The notes: generated from the sequence alone by a model not told the origin. A stretch of DNA of 64,000 bases from Nocardioides sp. NBC_00368 (GCF_036090055.1 NZ_CP107970.1:1428501-1492500); one strand, 5' to 3'; shown: positions 7,089 through 15,987, numbered from the stretch's first letter. Numbers and translations: made by a program.

Positions 7089-8440
7089 CAGCCGATCACC
7101 TGCATCGAGATCCGGTCGATCCTGCGCCCGTCCATGACCTCGACGGTCAGCTTCACATAGCGCGCGTAGACGTCGTCGTCGTCGGAGTCGGGCGGCGGGG
7201 TGCCGGGCACGGTCAGCTCGGCGGTCGCACCGCGCTCGGGGATGCGGCCCAGCAGGCTCAGCATCAGGCCGGCGACGGTGTCGTAGTCCTCCCCCTCGGG
7301 CAGGGCGACGCCGGTGATGTCCTCGACCTCGTCGGGACGCAGCAGGCCCGACAGCGACCAGCCGCCGTCACGGCGCAGCCTGGCCCGGGCGCTGAGCGGG
7401 TCGTGCTCGTCTGCGATATCGCCGACGATCTCCTCGATCACGTCCTCGAGGGTGACGATGCCGGCCTGGTCTCCGTACTCGTCGAGCACGACGGCCAGCT
7501 GGAACCCCTCTGCGCGCAGCAGCGCCATCAGCGGATCCAGCCGCAGCGAGTCGGGCACGACGACCGGCGGCACCATCAGGTGCTTGACCTTGGCCGTGGG
7601 CCGCTCGTGCACCGGCAGCGCCACCGCGGCCTTGACGTGCACCGTGCCGACCACGGCCTCGTTGTCGTCGAGCACCGGGAAGCGCGAGTTGCCCGTACGC
7701 CGGGTCAGCTCGATCAGCGTCTCGGCGCGGTCGTTGTGGTCGAGGCTGTGCACACGTACGCGCGGGGTCATGATCTCGCCAGCGGTGCGGGTTCCGAACT
7801 CGACCGAGCGCTCCATCAGCTCGGCGGTGTCGGCGTCGAGGGTGCCCTCGTGGGCGCTGCGCTGGATCAGCGAGGAGAGCTCGGCCGAGCTGCGCGCCGA
7901 GCGCAGCTCCTCCTGCGGCTCCATGCCCAGGCGGCGGACGATGGCGTTGGCGGTGCCGTTGAGCACCTTGATCGGGCCGCGCATGATCCGGGTGAAGGCC
8001 CGCATCGGGCCCTGGGTGACACGGGCGGTCTGCAGCGGCAGGGCCAGCGCGAGGTTCTTGGGGACGAGCTCACCGAAGAGCATCGTCACGATGGTGGAGA
8101 GGATCAGCGCGACGGTCAGCGCGATCGGCGTCACCGCACCCTCCGGAAGTCCGGTGGCGAGCAGCGGCGCGTCGATCAGCTCGGCGATCGCCGGCTCCGA
8201 CATCCAGCCGATGCCGAGGTTGGTCACCGTGATGCCGACCTGTGCGCCGGAGAGGTTGCTGGAGAGCTCCTTCATCGCGCGCAGCACGCCCTGGGCGCGC
8301 TTGTCACCCTGCTCGGCGGCCATCTCCACCTGGGAGTGGTCGACGGTGACCAAGGAGAACTCGGCCGCCACGAACACGCCACAGGCGGCGACCAGCAGCA
8401 GCGCGAGGAGGATGAAGAGGACCTCGGTCATCGAGCCCAC
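7088..8440 (-). CDS. CNNM/CorC-type hemolysin family protein (DUF21-CBS-CorC_HlyC)
   Basis: 450 aa with all three parts of the family: a DUF21 membrane domain (about 1-190; GVFVAAEFSLVTVDHSQVE, GELVPKNLALALP), two CBS motifs (about 215-340; GNSRFPVLDDNEAVVGTVHVK, VVLDEYGDQAGIVTLEDVIEEIVG) and a C-terminal CorC_HlyC transporter-associated domain (about 350-445). A role in divalent cation (Mg2+/Co2+) handling at the cytoplasmic membrane is expected from the family. It is the first gene of the minus-strand CNNM pair and is divergent from the GMC oxidase gene. Confidence 0.93.
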   Translation of the reverse strand: MGSMTEVLFILLALLLVAACGVFVAAEFSLVTVDHSQVEMAAEQGDKRAQGVLRAMKELSSNLSGAQVGITVTNLGIGWMSEPAIAELIDAPLLATGLPEGAVTPIALTVALILSTIVTMLFGELVPKNLALALPLQTARVTQGPMRAFTRIMRGPIKVLNGTANAIVRRLGMEPQEELRSARSSAELSSLIQRSAHEGTLDADTAELMERSVEFGTRTAGEIMTPRVRVHSLDHNDRAETLIELTRRTGNSRFPVLDDNEAVVGTVHVKAAVALPVHERPTAKVKHLMVPPVVVPDSLRLDPLMALLRAEGFQLAVVLDEYGDQAGIVTLEDVIEEIVGDIADEHDPLSARARLRRDGGWSLSGLLRPDEVEDITGVALPEGEDYDTVAGLMLSLLGRIPERGATAELTVPGTPPPDSDDDDVYARYVKLTVEVMDGRRIDRISMQVIG

Positions 8441-8642
8441 CTCGCTCGGTACAGCCTCGAATCAGACGGCGGGCATGGATATTGGCCGGGTTGCGGTCCG
8501 TCCATCGGGGTTCAGATCGTCCTTAGCTGTTGGAAGTGCCGTCAGCCTACATGGGTGTGGTTGCGCTGCCTGCGTTGCTGCGTCGACCGCTCCGCGAGGT
8601 GTCGCGTAACGGACACAGTTGTCCAGAACGGCGTCGTGAGCC

Positions 8643-8680
8643 TTGACACACTCCGCCCGTTCGTCAACTCTTACGCGGCA
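8643..8680 (+). promoter_or_regulatory. Possible promoter of the GMC oxidase gene
   Basis: A perfect -35 hexamer TTGACA at 8643-8648 lies about 70 bp upstream of the start. The best -10 candidates 17-22 bp downstream (AACTCT, TTACGC) are poor, so the call is tentative. Confidence 0.28.
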
Positions 8681-8719
8681 ACAACCGACGATCCGCGAGC
8701 CGAGGGAGCCCCCTTGACC

Positions 8720-10345
8720 ATGTCCTCGTTGCCCACGTCTGCCACCAGACGTACGTTGCTCGCCGGTGCCGCCGGCGCGGCCGGTGCCGCTGCTAGCGGG
8801 CTGCTCGCCGGTCCGGCCGCGGCCTCCTCGCCCCGCCGCGTACGACTGGTGCGGGAGGAGCACCGCGCGGTCGTCGTCGGGTCCGGATTCGGAGGTGGGG
8901 TGGCCGCCCTGCGGCTGGCCGAGGCGGGCGTACCGGTCACGGTGCTCGAGCGCGGCCGCCGCTGGCCGACCGGGCCGGACGCGCAGACCTTCCCGACGGT
9001 GCGCTCGCTCGACAAGCGGGTGCTGTTCCACACCACCACGCCCGAGGCGCTCAAGCCGCTGCAGACGCTGCTCGGCACGCCGCTGAACTTCGGTCCGTAC
9101 GTCGGTCTCCTAGAGCCCGTCCTCGGCCAGAACATGCTGGCCATGTGCGCGGCCGGGGTCGGCGGCGGCTCGCTGGTCTACCAGGGCATGACGCTGCAGC
9201 CCTCCGCGGAGGTCTTCGACACCTGGTTCCTGAACGAGCTCGACTACGACCTCATGCACCGGGTCCACTACCCGCGCGTGGCCCGGATGCTCGGCGCCGC
9301 GACCGCGCCCGACGAGCTGATCGCCTCGGACAACTATCGGGTCTCGCGTACCTTCGGCGCGCGCGTCCGGGCCGCCGGCTACGACCTGCAGAAGATCCCG
9401 ATGCCCATCGACTGGTCCTACGCGCTCGCGGAGCTGCGCGGCGAGATGGCGCCGTCCTACACCAACGGCGACTGCGCGCTCGGCGTCAACAACGGTGGCA
9501 AGCACTCCGTCGACGTCACCTACATCCAGCAGGCCGAGGCCACCGGGCTCGTGCAGGTGGCGACCCGCCACAACGTGACCTCGGTCGCCCGAGCCGCGGA
9601 CGGTCGCTGGGAGGTCCACGTCGACCGCACCGACGACACCGGCGACGTCATCGAGCAGAAGATCCTGACCACCCGGGCGCTGGTGATGGCGGCCGGCTCG
9701 CTCAACACCAGCAAGCTCCTCGTCCGAGCCGCGGCCACCGACACCATCCCCGATCTTCCCGAGCAGCTCGGTCAGGGCTGGGGCACCAACGGCGACCGGA
9801 TCTACATGTGGCGCCCCTTCGACGAGAACCTCACCGGTACGCAGGGTGGGCCCGTCGTCTACCAGAGCCAGGACTGGGCCGACCCGAAGACGGCCAACAC
9901 CGTCATCCAGGCATCGGTGCCGCCACTCCCCCTCGGCCTCGACCTGGGCGCCACGATGCTCGTCGGCTTCGGGGTCAGCGCCGACCGTGGCAGCTTCCGC
10001 TACAGCTCGCTGACCGACTCGGTGAGCCTGCGCTTCCCCTTCGGTGGCGACGCGGCGAGCTACCGCGCCATCCACGAGCGGGTCTCCAAGATCAGCGGCG
10101 GGCTCGGTGCCCTCATCGACACCAACACCATCGTCAACAGCACCTGGCACCCCCTCGGCGGCGCCAACATGGGCACCGTGTGCGACCTCGACGGACGCGT
10201 CCAGGGCCAGGACGGCCTCTACGTCCTCGACGGAGCGCTCATCCCCGGCACCACCGGCGCCTGCAACCCATCGATGACCATCGCCGCCGTCGCCGAGCGC
10301 GCCATGGACAACATCGTCGCCAAGGACGTCGGGGCGGTCATCTGA
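8720..10345 (+). CDS. Tat-exported GMC oxidoreductase, cholesterol oxidase-like
   Basis: 541 aa from the ATG at 8720, which has a GAGGGAG 11 bases upstream; upstream in-frame sequence is non-coding in character. A twin-arginine signal (residues 9-35, TRRTLLAGAAGAAG...) is followed by an FAD-binding GSGFGGGVAALRLAEAG. The C-terminal GMC signature with the catalytic His is in TWHPLGGANMG, then LYVLDGALIPGTTGACNPSMT. This arrangement is that of class I cholesterol oxidases, which oxidise and isomerise 3-beta-hydroxysteroids with O2, giving H2O2. The true substrate is not shown; other sterols or alcohols are possible. It is monocistronic, with a terminator 100 bp downstream. Confidence 0.86.
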   Translation: MSSLPTSATRRTLLAGAAGAAGAAASGLLAGPAAASSPRRVRLVREEHRAVVVGSGFGGGVAALRLAEAGVPVTVLERGRRWPTGPDAQTFPTVRSLDKRVLFHTTTPEALKPLQTLLGTPLNFGPYVGLLEPVLGQNMLAMCAAGVGGGSLVYQGMTLQPSAEVFDTWFLNELDYDLMHRVHYPRVARMLGAATAPDELIASDNYRVSRTFGARVRAAGYDLQKIPMPIDWSYALAELRGEMAPSYTNGDCALGVNNGGKHSVDVTYIQQAEATGLVQVATRHNVTSVARAADGRWEVHVDRTDDTGDVIEQKILTTRALVMAAGSLNTSKLLVRAAATDTIPDLPEQLGQGWGTNGDRIYMWRPFDENLTGTQGGPVVYQSQDWADPKTANTVIQASVPPLPLGLDLGATMLVGFGVSADRGSFRYSSLTDSVSLRFPFGGDAASYRAIHERVSKISGGLGALIDTNTIVNSTWHPLGGANMGTVCDLDGRVQGQDGLYVLDGALIPGTTGACNPSMTIAAVAERAMDNIVAKDVGAVI

Positions 10346-10380
10346 GCAGCTCCTGACGAGCCGCAGAACTCTGCAATGCA

Positions 10381-10396
10381 AAATTCTGCAGAATTT
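10381..10396. repeat. Perfect 16-bp palindrome in the convergent gap
   Basis: AAATTCTGCAGAATTT is self-complementary over all 16 bases, preceded by a similar GCAGAACTCTGCA at 10362-10374. It lies between two convergent genes, so it is not an obvious promoter operator. It is AT-rich against the surrounding GC. Confidence 0.6.
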
Positions 10397-10445
10397 CTCG
10401 AAAAGGGGTGACAACCTCTTTGGTGATGCGGCAACATTGTTCTTG

Positions 10446-10477
10446 CCCCGCTGGTGACCCGAGACGCCAGCGGGGCT
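10446..10477. terminator. Hairpin terminator between the GMC oxidase and DUF1048 genes
   Basis: GCCCCGCTGG (10446-10455) pairs perfectly with CCAGCGGGGC (10468-10477), and TCTTACGTTTT follows on the plus strand. It probably serves the GMC oxidase gene and the convergent DUF1048 gene. Confidence 0.75.
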
Positions 10478-10493
10478 CTTACGTTTTCGGACA

Positions 10494-10829
10494 TCAGACG
10501 AGCTTGTCGGCGACCTTGTTGAGGTTCGCGCGCAGCTTGGCGCGGTAGACGTCCTGCTGCTCGGGCAGCCTGGCGTCGCAGAACGCGGCCAGATCAGGCC
10601 CGGTGACGTCGATGACGCTGCGACCGGCCGCGGCCTCGGTCTCGAAGAGATCCAGGATGTCGCGCAGGATCTCGACGATGTCCATCCCGTCTCCGGCGGT
10701 GAAGCGCCACATGTAGTTCTTCATCTCGGAGTACACGGTGCGGTAGTCGGCCGGCAGCTCTGCGGCGCGGGCTTCCATGCGCTTCCAGTCCTTCTTGTCG
10801 CCGATGAGACGGGTGAGGATGTTGTTCAT
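10494..10829 (-). CDS. DUF1048 domain protein
   Basis: 111 aa, helical and soluble. The DWKRMEARAAELPADYRTVYSEMKNYMWRF stretch matches DUF1048, a small all-helical family of unknown function that usually sits next to a PadR-type regulator controlling it. No PadR gene is adjacent here. The 294-bp region upstream up to the next gene shows no clear promoter or RNA structure. Confidence 0.8.
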   Translation of the reverse strand: MNNILTRLIGDKKDWKRMEARAAELPADYRTVYSEMKNYMWRFTAGDGMDIVEILRDILDLFETEAAAGRSVIDVTGPDLAAFCDARLPEQQDVYRAKLRANLNKVADKLV

Positions 10830-11123
10830 GTCTGTTCCTTCTTCGGTGTGTTCGGGGCCCCTGGTTTTTGGGGCGTGGAAGAAGCGTGCAGGGCTGACGT
10901 AGCGTCAAGGTCAAGCACTGGTTCAAAAGGGCTTGGGTCAGTGTGCAGGTAAGTCAGATCGCCATGTCGAGCCCAACTCCTGAGCGTGCAGGCGTTCGGA
11001 TCTGTCCGTCCGAATCCAGTTCTCGGTCACGCTGGGACCGCATGCACGGGAGTGTCGCCACCGGCAGGACCTCGGTCCAGATCGGAGGTGAACCTCGGTG
11101 ATGAACTTGTATCGTCGCTAGCC

Positions 11124-11669
11124 ATGAGTGAGGACTTCGTTGCGGTGGTTCGGCTGGACTCAGCGGACGCCAAGTCAGAGGCCTACAGGGTGCTCAATCT
11201 GCTGCGCTCGGCCGGCATCGTCGCTGCGAACACAACCCGGGATGAGTTACATAGCCCAAGCGAGTGGGCAGTTGGCCCCCGGGCCATGGAGGCGCTAGAG
11301 GACCCCGCCGGCCCGACGGACTGGCTGAGCTTCTCGAACAACGGCGTCGATCTCGAATCGGGTTGGGCGGCCTACTTCGCCATGGAGAACGAGGAGCGGT
11401 CTGCGTGTCCAGCCTGCGGTGTGGTGCTGAGCGAAGAGAACTATGCCGACTTGATCAACTCGTGGGGTGAGTCCCAGGTCGAGCCGCAAGCGGTGTGCGG
11501 ATCTTGCGGATCGTCGGCGCTGCTGGGCGATTGGTCGAATGAGTGGCCGAGCGTCTTCGGCTTTCCGGCGGTGACGTTCAACAACTGGCCGCCATTGGCG
11601 CCGGCCTTCATCGAGCGGTTGCAGCGCGAACTGGGCGGACGGACGATCGTCGCGCGGGCGCACTATTGA
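11124..11669 (+). CDS. Hypothetical protein with two CxxC zinc-ribbon knuckles
   Basis: 181 aa from the ATG at 11124. I do not recognise the family. Residues 1-90 have an alpha/beta look. CPACG and CGSCG are spaced about 35 residues apart (about 93-97 and 128-132) and could bind one zinc. A tryptophan-rich tail follows (WSNEWPSVFGFP.., FNNWPPL). G/C at third positions is somewhat lower than in neighbours, and the flanking DNA looks non-coding, which suggests an accessory gene. No operon partner is seen. Confidence 0.6.
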   Translation: MSEDFVAVVRLDSADAKSEAYRVLNLLRSAGIVAANTTRDELHSPSEWAVGPRAMEALEDPAGPTDWLSFSNNGVDLESGWAAYFAMENEERSACPACGVVLSEENYADLINSWGESQVEPQAVCGSCGSSALLGDWSNEWPSVFGFPAVTFNNWPPLAPAFIERLQRELGGRTIVARAHY

Positions 11670-12547
11670 GCGCGTCGAGCGAGATGAGAGCGTCTTGGTC
11701 TTCGGACTGGGGCGCTCTTCTCGTTTGGCCCAGAGCCGGCGGGACGAGGGTTCGCGTAGGGACCAGCCGCCAGGTGCTCCTGATCGGCGCGCCGTTCGTT
11801 CCCGCTCGGATCGTTCTTCCGTGCCAAACTCCGCATATGGGTTGGTGGCGCGTCGTAGAGACCGAAAGGGGTCGCAAGATCGGACCACGCTGGGTCACTC
11901 GTAGTCGCCTCCCCGATTTTCTGCCGGGCTTTCTATGGCGACGGGGCATCGTGCTGTTGGGGCGGGCGGCTCCACTTCTGCGTTGGCCATCTTGAGTCCG
12001 TGCACCGCACCATCGAATGGAAGTCCACCGATTGGCTCGTCGGCTACCGCACGTACGTGGGGCCGCACCGTGAGCGGGACACGAATCGATTCGACGAGCC
12101 AGAGTCGTACGTTGACGAGTGAACGACCAGGACGCGTCTGCGGGCGTCCGCATTGAAAGCAGTCCAGGAATCGCAACCCAAGTGACGGAGAACTAGTCGC
12201 GCGTCGCCAGACGGATCACACGGAGCTGACGACTCGATCAATCCGGCCTCGATGACCCTTCGCGTTTCGCGCACGTTCTGAGCGACCAGGGCGCGAGCAC
12301 TGCTCAGACGTTTGCAGACATCTTCATCGAGGACGACGAGGATAACAGCGAGGAGGGGAATCAGTGATGGGTGGTTAGCAACGGCGTTGGCAAGCGGGCC
12401 GGTTCCGGCACCACGCTCCCTCGACAGATGGGCGGATTCACGCTCAAGAGTGGCTCCCCGGGTAGGACTCCCCGGGTAGGAGTCGAACGTACGTCGCTAG
12501 TCCGTATTCGAATAAAGTTCTCGAGAGCCTCAAGCCCGCCTGAGACC
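11670..12547. other. Long gap without a convincing gene; possible gene remnant at its centre
   Basis: No ORF here has the codon bias of neighbouring genes. One plus-strand frame ending in TGA at 12120-12122 reads coding-like for its last ~40 codons (from a GTG at 12000: RTIEWKSTDWLVGYRTYVGP...) and is closed by a stop at 11856, so it could be the 3' stub of a decayed gene. The right part, before the HNH gene, has a tandem 14-bp repeat. Lower G/C and lost reading frames suggest a degraded accessory segment. Confidence 0.4.
12454..12481. repeat. Perfect tandem 14-bp duplication
   Basis: CTCCCCGGGTAGGA occurs twice head-to-tail (12454-12467 and 12468-12481), about 70 bp beyond the 3' end of the HNH/DUF222 gene. 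On the minus strand the following bases read like a tRNA T-loop (TTCGACTCC), but no tRNA can be folded. Confidence 0.75.
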
Positions 12548-13843
12548 TCAGGCTGCGAGGGTGTGGTCGAGCAGTACGTCGCGCAGTGTGAACTCTGCCC
12601 GGGACAGGGGTGGTGGGTCCGGTCGCCAGGTGTCGGGTGGTGGGCTGGTGTAGGTGTGCCCGGTGGGGGTGATGGTGGTGATGCTGCCGTCGGGTCCTGG
12701 TCTTGCCTGCCAGCCGAGGGCTTCTTTGGCTTGGTTGCATTGTTCGCACAGCCCTTGGAGGTTCTCGACGCTTGTGGTTCCGCCATCCGCGTGGCGTTGG
12801 ATGTGGTCGATGTTGCGGATCGGGGCGTCACAGCCGTTGGTGCGGCAGATTCCGCCGTCGCGGGTGGTGATGAACTCGGCGAGTCCGTCGGGGGCTTTGC
12901 GGGAGCGTGATTCCATCGCGACGAGTTGGCCGGCGGGGTCGGTGAAGAGGCGCCGGATGAACACCTCGGCGTCGTTGAGCGCGTCGCGGGCCAAGGTGGC
13001 GGGGACGGGGCCGTAGCCCTCGACCATCGCCGGCTGGTCGCCGTTGTTGGTGAGCGTGTCGGCGGTCATGACGATTTTGACCTCGATCCGGGGCTTCGCG
13101 TCGGCGGTGCTGCGGCCGGTGACGCGGTCGACGAGGGTGTCGGCCATGACCTGGCCACGGCTCCGTTCATCACCAGCGGCAGCAGCCGTCTTGGCGGCCT
13201 GGTCCAGGGCTGCGAACACGGCGACGCCGTCCTTGACGGGCAGGAGTGCGCCGAGCCAGGTCATCGTGTCCGGTGCCGGCCGCAGGCTGACTCGGCGGTC
13301 CTTGGCCGCGTTCGCTGCGCGGGCGACCACGGCGGCCTGGTCGAGGGTGATGGCGAGCTTCTTCGCGGCGTTCTCGAGCTGCCGCAGCCCCATCGACACG
13401 GCCTTCGCGGGTTCCCCGTCCGGTCCTGGCGCGCAGAGTTCGTGGTCGATGACCCGGCGATCGTCGAGGGTGAGGCAGGCGGTTTCGCGGGCGAGGATGG
13501 TGGCCTGCCACTGGGAGAACAGTCCGGCCTTCATGAGGCTGAAGGTGTGCGGCATCTCGGCGAGAAGGATCTTCGCCAGTCCGAGCAGCTTCGCACCCCG
13601 AGCGGGTGAGACCCGCCGCGCCAGCGCGACCTGGGAGGCCACCCCCTCGCCAAGCTTCCGGGCAGGAGTCCCGGCCTCGGCCTGGCGTGCGCGGGCGGCT
13701 TCGTCCAGACGTACCGCTGCTTCGGCCTGCACCGCTTCGGCGGTGCACTTCACCTGTTCGAGGCGAGAGATCCAGTCGACCAGCTCTCGCTCGGACGCAC
13801 CCGGAGGTGGCCCGTCGAGGAGGTGGTCGATGGTCTCGTACAT
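12548..13843 (-). CDS. HNH endonuclease signature, DUF222 (13E12-repeat-like) protein
   Basis: 431 aa. The N-terminal two thirds (about 1-330) is DUF222, with the run of ELVDWISRLEQVKCTAEAVQAE and later LVDRVTGR. The C-terminal HNH module (about 340-395) has CRTNGC, the NIDHI histidine, ENLQGLC and EQCNQAKE; the last HNH position is Asn, as in many members of this family. These proteins are multicopy in actinobacteria and include the M. tuberculosis 13E12 repeats; their biological role is unproven and they behave like mobile or recombining elements. The surrounding intergenic DNA is repeat-rich. Confidence 0.9.
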   Translation of the reverse strand: MYETIDHLLDGPPPGASERELVDWISRLEQVKCTAEAVQAEAAVRLDEAARARQAEAGTPARKLGEGVASQVALARRVSPARGAKLLGLAKILLAEMPHTFSLMKAGLFSQWQATILARETACLTLDDRRVIDHELCAPGPDGEPAKAVSMGLRQLENAAKKLAITLDQAAVVARAANAAKDRRVSLRPAPDTMTWLGALLPVKDGVAVFAALDQAAKTAAAAGDERSRGQVMADTLVDRVTGRSTADAKPRIEVKIVMTADTLTNNGDQPAMVEGYGPVPATLARDALNDAEVFIRRLFTDPAGQLVAMESRSRKAPDGLAEFITTRDGGICRTNGCDAPIRNIDHIQRHADGGTTSVENLQGLCEQCNQAKEALGWQARPGPDGSITTITPTGHTYTSPPPDTWRPDPPPLSRAEFTLRDVLLDHTLAA

Positions 13844-13856
13844 AGTGCTTATTATA
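13844..13856 (-). promoter_or_regulatory. Leaderless-type promoter of the HNH/DUF222 gene
   Basis: On the minus strand a perfect -10 TATAAT (13856-13851) ends seven bases before the ATG at 13843. Transcription would therefore start at or next to the start codon, a common actinobacterial arrangement. No good -35 is seen. Confidence 0.55.
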
Positions 13857-13977
13857 TGCGACCAGACGGCATTCCGCTACCTGTTTTTGCTGGTCATCCG
13901 CCAGTTACGCAGTCCGCGAACAAGACGCGTGAGTGCCGCGCCACACCCTCGCCGCCGCCCCGATATAGGCGAAATCT

Positions 13978-14068
13978 TTTCTCGATCGGGTGCCGGGTCA
14001 AGGATGGCCGCAGGCCACCGCGAAGCGGCGCCCGCAGGGCGTCCTTGACGCGGCGCGCGATCGAGAAA
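13978..14068. repeat. Cloverleaf-forming inverted repeat element, 91 nt
   Basis: The outer arms pair over 27 positions. TTTCTCGATCG (13978-13988) pairs with CGATCGAGAAA (14058-14068). Then six pairs including one wobble are flanked by single G:G mismatches. Then GTCAAGGA (13997-14004) pairs with TCCTTGAC (14042-14049). Inside, with no unpaired base between them, are three hairpins: TGGCC-GCA-GGCCA (14005-14017), CCGC-GAA-GCGG (14018-14028) and CGCCC-GCA-GGGCG (14029-14041). The whole is a four-way junction like a tRNA-shaped cloverleaf. It is intergenic, between the HNH gene start and the ggt gene end. I do not recognise it; a dispersed repeat targeted by a transposase, a recombination site or a structured RNA are options. 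Confidence 0.8.
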
Positions 14069-14138
14069 CACTAGAGAACGGGTCGGCGGCGAACCCTGAA
14101 ACGAAGAAACAGTCGCCAAGCGAGGTTTCCTCAAGGGA

Positions 14139-14187
14139 TGGTCTCGACAAGCTCGACCACCGGTGGGCCGCGGCTCGACCACCGGTG
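14139..14187. repeat. Dispersed-type repeat with internal 15-bp direct repeat
   Basis: GCTCGACCACCGGTG occurs at 14151-14165 and 14173-14187, preceded by GGTCTCGACAA. Phrases of the form 'tcgacaagctcgacc' are common intergenic repeats in actinobacterial genomes. It sits just downstream of the ggt stop. Confidence 0.6.
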
Positions 14188-14196
14188 TGCCGGGTC

Positions 14197-15987
14197 CTAC
14201 CGCCCGACCGCGTACCCCTGCGCCCCCCGAGGATTAGCAGCAGCAGAAAGCGTGCCCGTGCCAGGATCACGAGTAACCGCAGAGAGCCGCCCGAGAGACC
14301 AGTCGCCGCTGAGCTCAACCGCGTGGCCCCGAGATCGCAAGCCCTCGATGACCTCGTCACCGAGCCGATCCTCGAGCACCGCGCCGCCAGGAACCCACGT
14401 GCGCGGCCAGAAGGAGCCGGGGAAAGAGGTCGAGTGGAGCGCAGGCGCGTCGATGGCCTGCTGAGGCGAATAGCCCCCGACAAGAGTGCGCAGCAGATAG
14501 AGCAGCTGCCACTGGTCCTGCTGATCCCCACCCGGCGAACCGACGGCCGTGACAGCCCGCCCGTCGCGCAAAACCAAGGTCGGGGTGAGCGTCGTGCGCG
14601 GCCGGCGGCCGGGAGTGAGCGTCGAGGGCAGCCCCGGCTCGAGCCAGGTCATCTGCAGCCGGGTGCCGAGACAGAAACCGAGCTCGGGGATCGTGGGCGA
14701 GGACTGCAGCCACCCGCCCGAGGGGGTCACGGCGATCATGTTGCCCCAGCGGTCGGCGACGTCGATGTGGCAGGTGTCGCCGCGCGTCTCGCCCTCGCGC
14801 GAGACCGTCGGCTCCCCCACGCCGGACGCGGCGGCGGCCGGATCGTAGGTCTCGCGCAGCGGCGGGAAGGCCGTCGCGCCCAGCCCGGGCCTCACCTCGG
14901 CGGAGGCAACATCGGTGATCAGGGAGCGGCGGGTGGCTGCGTACTCCCTGGAGAGAAGGGTCGCGATCACCTCCGGATCGGCGCCGTCGCCGTAGTGGGC
15001 GTCGCGGTCGGCGAAGGCGAGCTTGGTCGCCTCCAGGATCGTGTGCGCGCCGGCCGGGTTGCTCGGGTCGAGCAGCGCGTCATCGAGCGGCTCGAGCAGG
15101 TTGAGCGTCTGCAGGAGCACCGGCCCCTGCGTCCACGGCCCCGCCTTCGCGATGGTGTGGCCGCGGAACTCGGTCGTCACCGGCTGCTCGTACGCAGCAG
15201 AGAACCCCGCCATGTCAGCGGCCGTGATCACCCCGGAATGGTCGGTTCCGGAGGAGTGGCGGTGCGGGGTGCGTACGAACCGTTCGATCGCCTCCGCGAC
15301 GAACCCGCTCCCCCACGCGGCGCGGGCCGCGTCGATACGCTCCTCGCGGGTCGCGGCGCCGTCGCCGGCGGCGACGAGACGGTCGAGGACGGCGGCGTAG
15401 GCCTCGTTGCGGACCATGGTGTCGGGCTCGGGCGGCTCACCGCCGACGAGCCAGTGGGCGGCCGAGGTGGGCCAGTGGTCGCGGAACAGGTCGGCGACGG
15501 TGGCGATCGTGGAGACCGCGCGACCCAGGATCGGGTGGCCGTTGCGGGCGTAGTCGATGGCGTAGGCGAGCACCTCGCCCAGCTCCCAGGTGCCGTGGTC
15601 GCGCAACAGCATCAACCAGGCCTCGACCGCGCCCGGCACGGCGGCGGCCAGCGCGCCCGAGCCAGGGACCAGCTCCAGCCCCTCGGCGCGCATGTGCTCC
15701 GCAGAGGCCCCCGCAGGCGCAGGCCCCTGGCCCATCAGCACCGTCGCCTCGCCGCCGGCGGGCGCGAAGATCCCGACCAGGTCGCCACCCGGCCCGTTGA
15801 GGTGGGGTTCGACCACGTGCAGCACGAACCCGCCTGCCACCACCGCGTCGAAGGCGTTGCCACCGCGCTCGAGCACCGCCTGCGCCGTGCCGCTGGCCAG
15901 CCAGTGCGTCGAGCCGACCATGCCGAACCTCCCCAGCAGGTCGGGACGGGTCTTGAAGGCTGCCGGAGGGGTGTAGGTGGAGGACAC
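14197..15987 (-). CDS. Gamma-glutamyltransferase family protein
   Basis: 596 aa, the length of an Ntn-hydrolase-fold GGT. The conserved N-terminal GGNAFDAVVAGGFVLHVVEP and GPGGD motifs are present. The nucleophile position is T405 in the GDTCHIDVADRWGNM motif, where autoprocessing into large and small subunits would occur. No signal peptide is seen (MSSTYTPPAAFKTRPDLLGR), so it is probably cytoplasmic and may act on a substrate other than glutathione; actinobacteria use mycothiol, and some family members are acylases. It is divergent from the antiporter gene and single in its transcription unit. Confidence 0.87.
   Translation of the reverse strand: MSSTYTPPAAFKTRPDLLGRFGMVGSTHWLASGTAQAVLERGGNAFDAVVAGGFVLHVVEPHLNGPGGDLVGIFAPAGGEATVLMGQGPAPAGASAEHMRAEGLELVPGSGALAAAVPGAVEAWLMLLRDHGTWELGEVLAYAIDYARNGHPILGRAVSTIATVADLFRDHWPTSAAHWLVGGEPPEPDTMVRNEAYAAVLDRLVAAGDGAATREERIDAARAAWGSGFVAEAIERFVRTPHRHSSGTDHSGVITAADMAGFSAAYEQPVTTEFRGHTIAKAGPWTQGPVLLQTLNLLEPLDDALLDPSNPAGAHTILEATKLAFADRDAHYGDGADPEVIATLLSREYAATRRSLITDVASAEVRPGLGATAFPPLRETYDPAAAASGVGEPTVSREGETRGDTCHIDVADRWGNMIAVTPSGGWLQSSPTIPELGFCLGTRLQMTWLEPGLPSTLTPGRRPRTTLTPTLVLRDGRAVTAVGSPGGDQQDQWQLLYLLRTLVGGYSPQQAIDAPALHSTSFPGSFWPRTWVPGGAVLEDRLGDEVIEGLRSRGHAVELSGDWSLGRLSAVTRDPGTGTLSAAANPRGAQGYAVGR

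Noticed and set aside
7403..8719. Long plus-strand extension upstream of the GMC oxidase
   Set aside because: Antisense to the CNNM gene; the Tat signal and ribosome-binding site fix the start at 8720.
12440..12510. tRNA-like 3' sequence (TTCGACTCC on the minus strand)
   Set aside because: No acceptor stem, T stem or anticodon arm can be formed around it.
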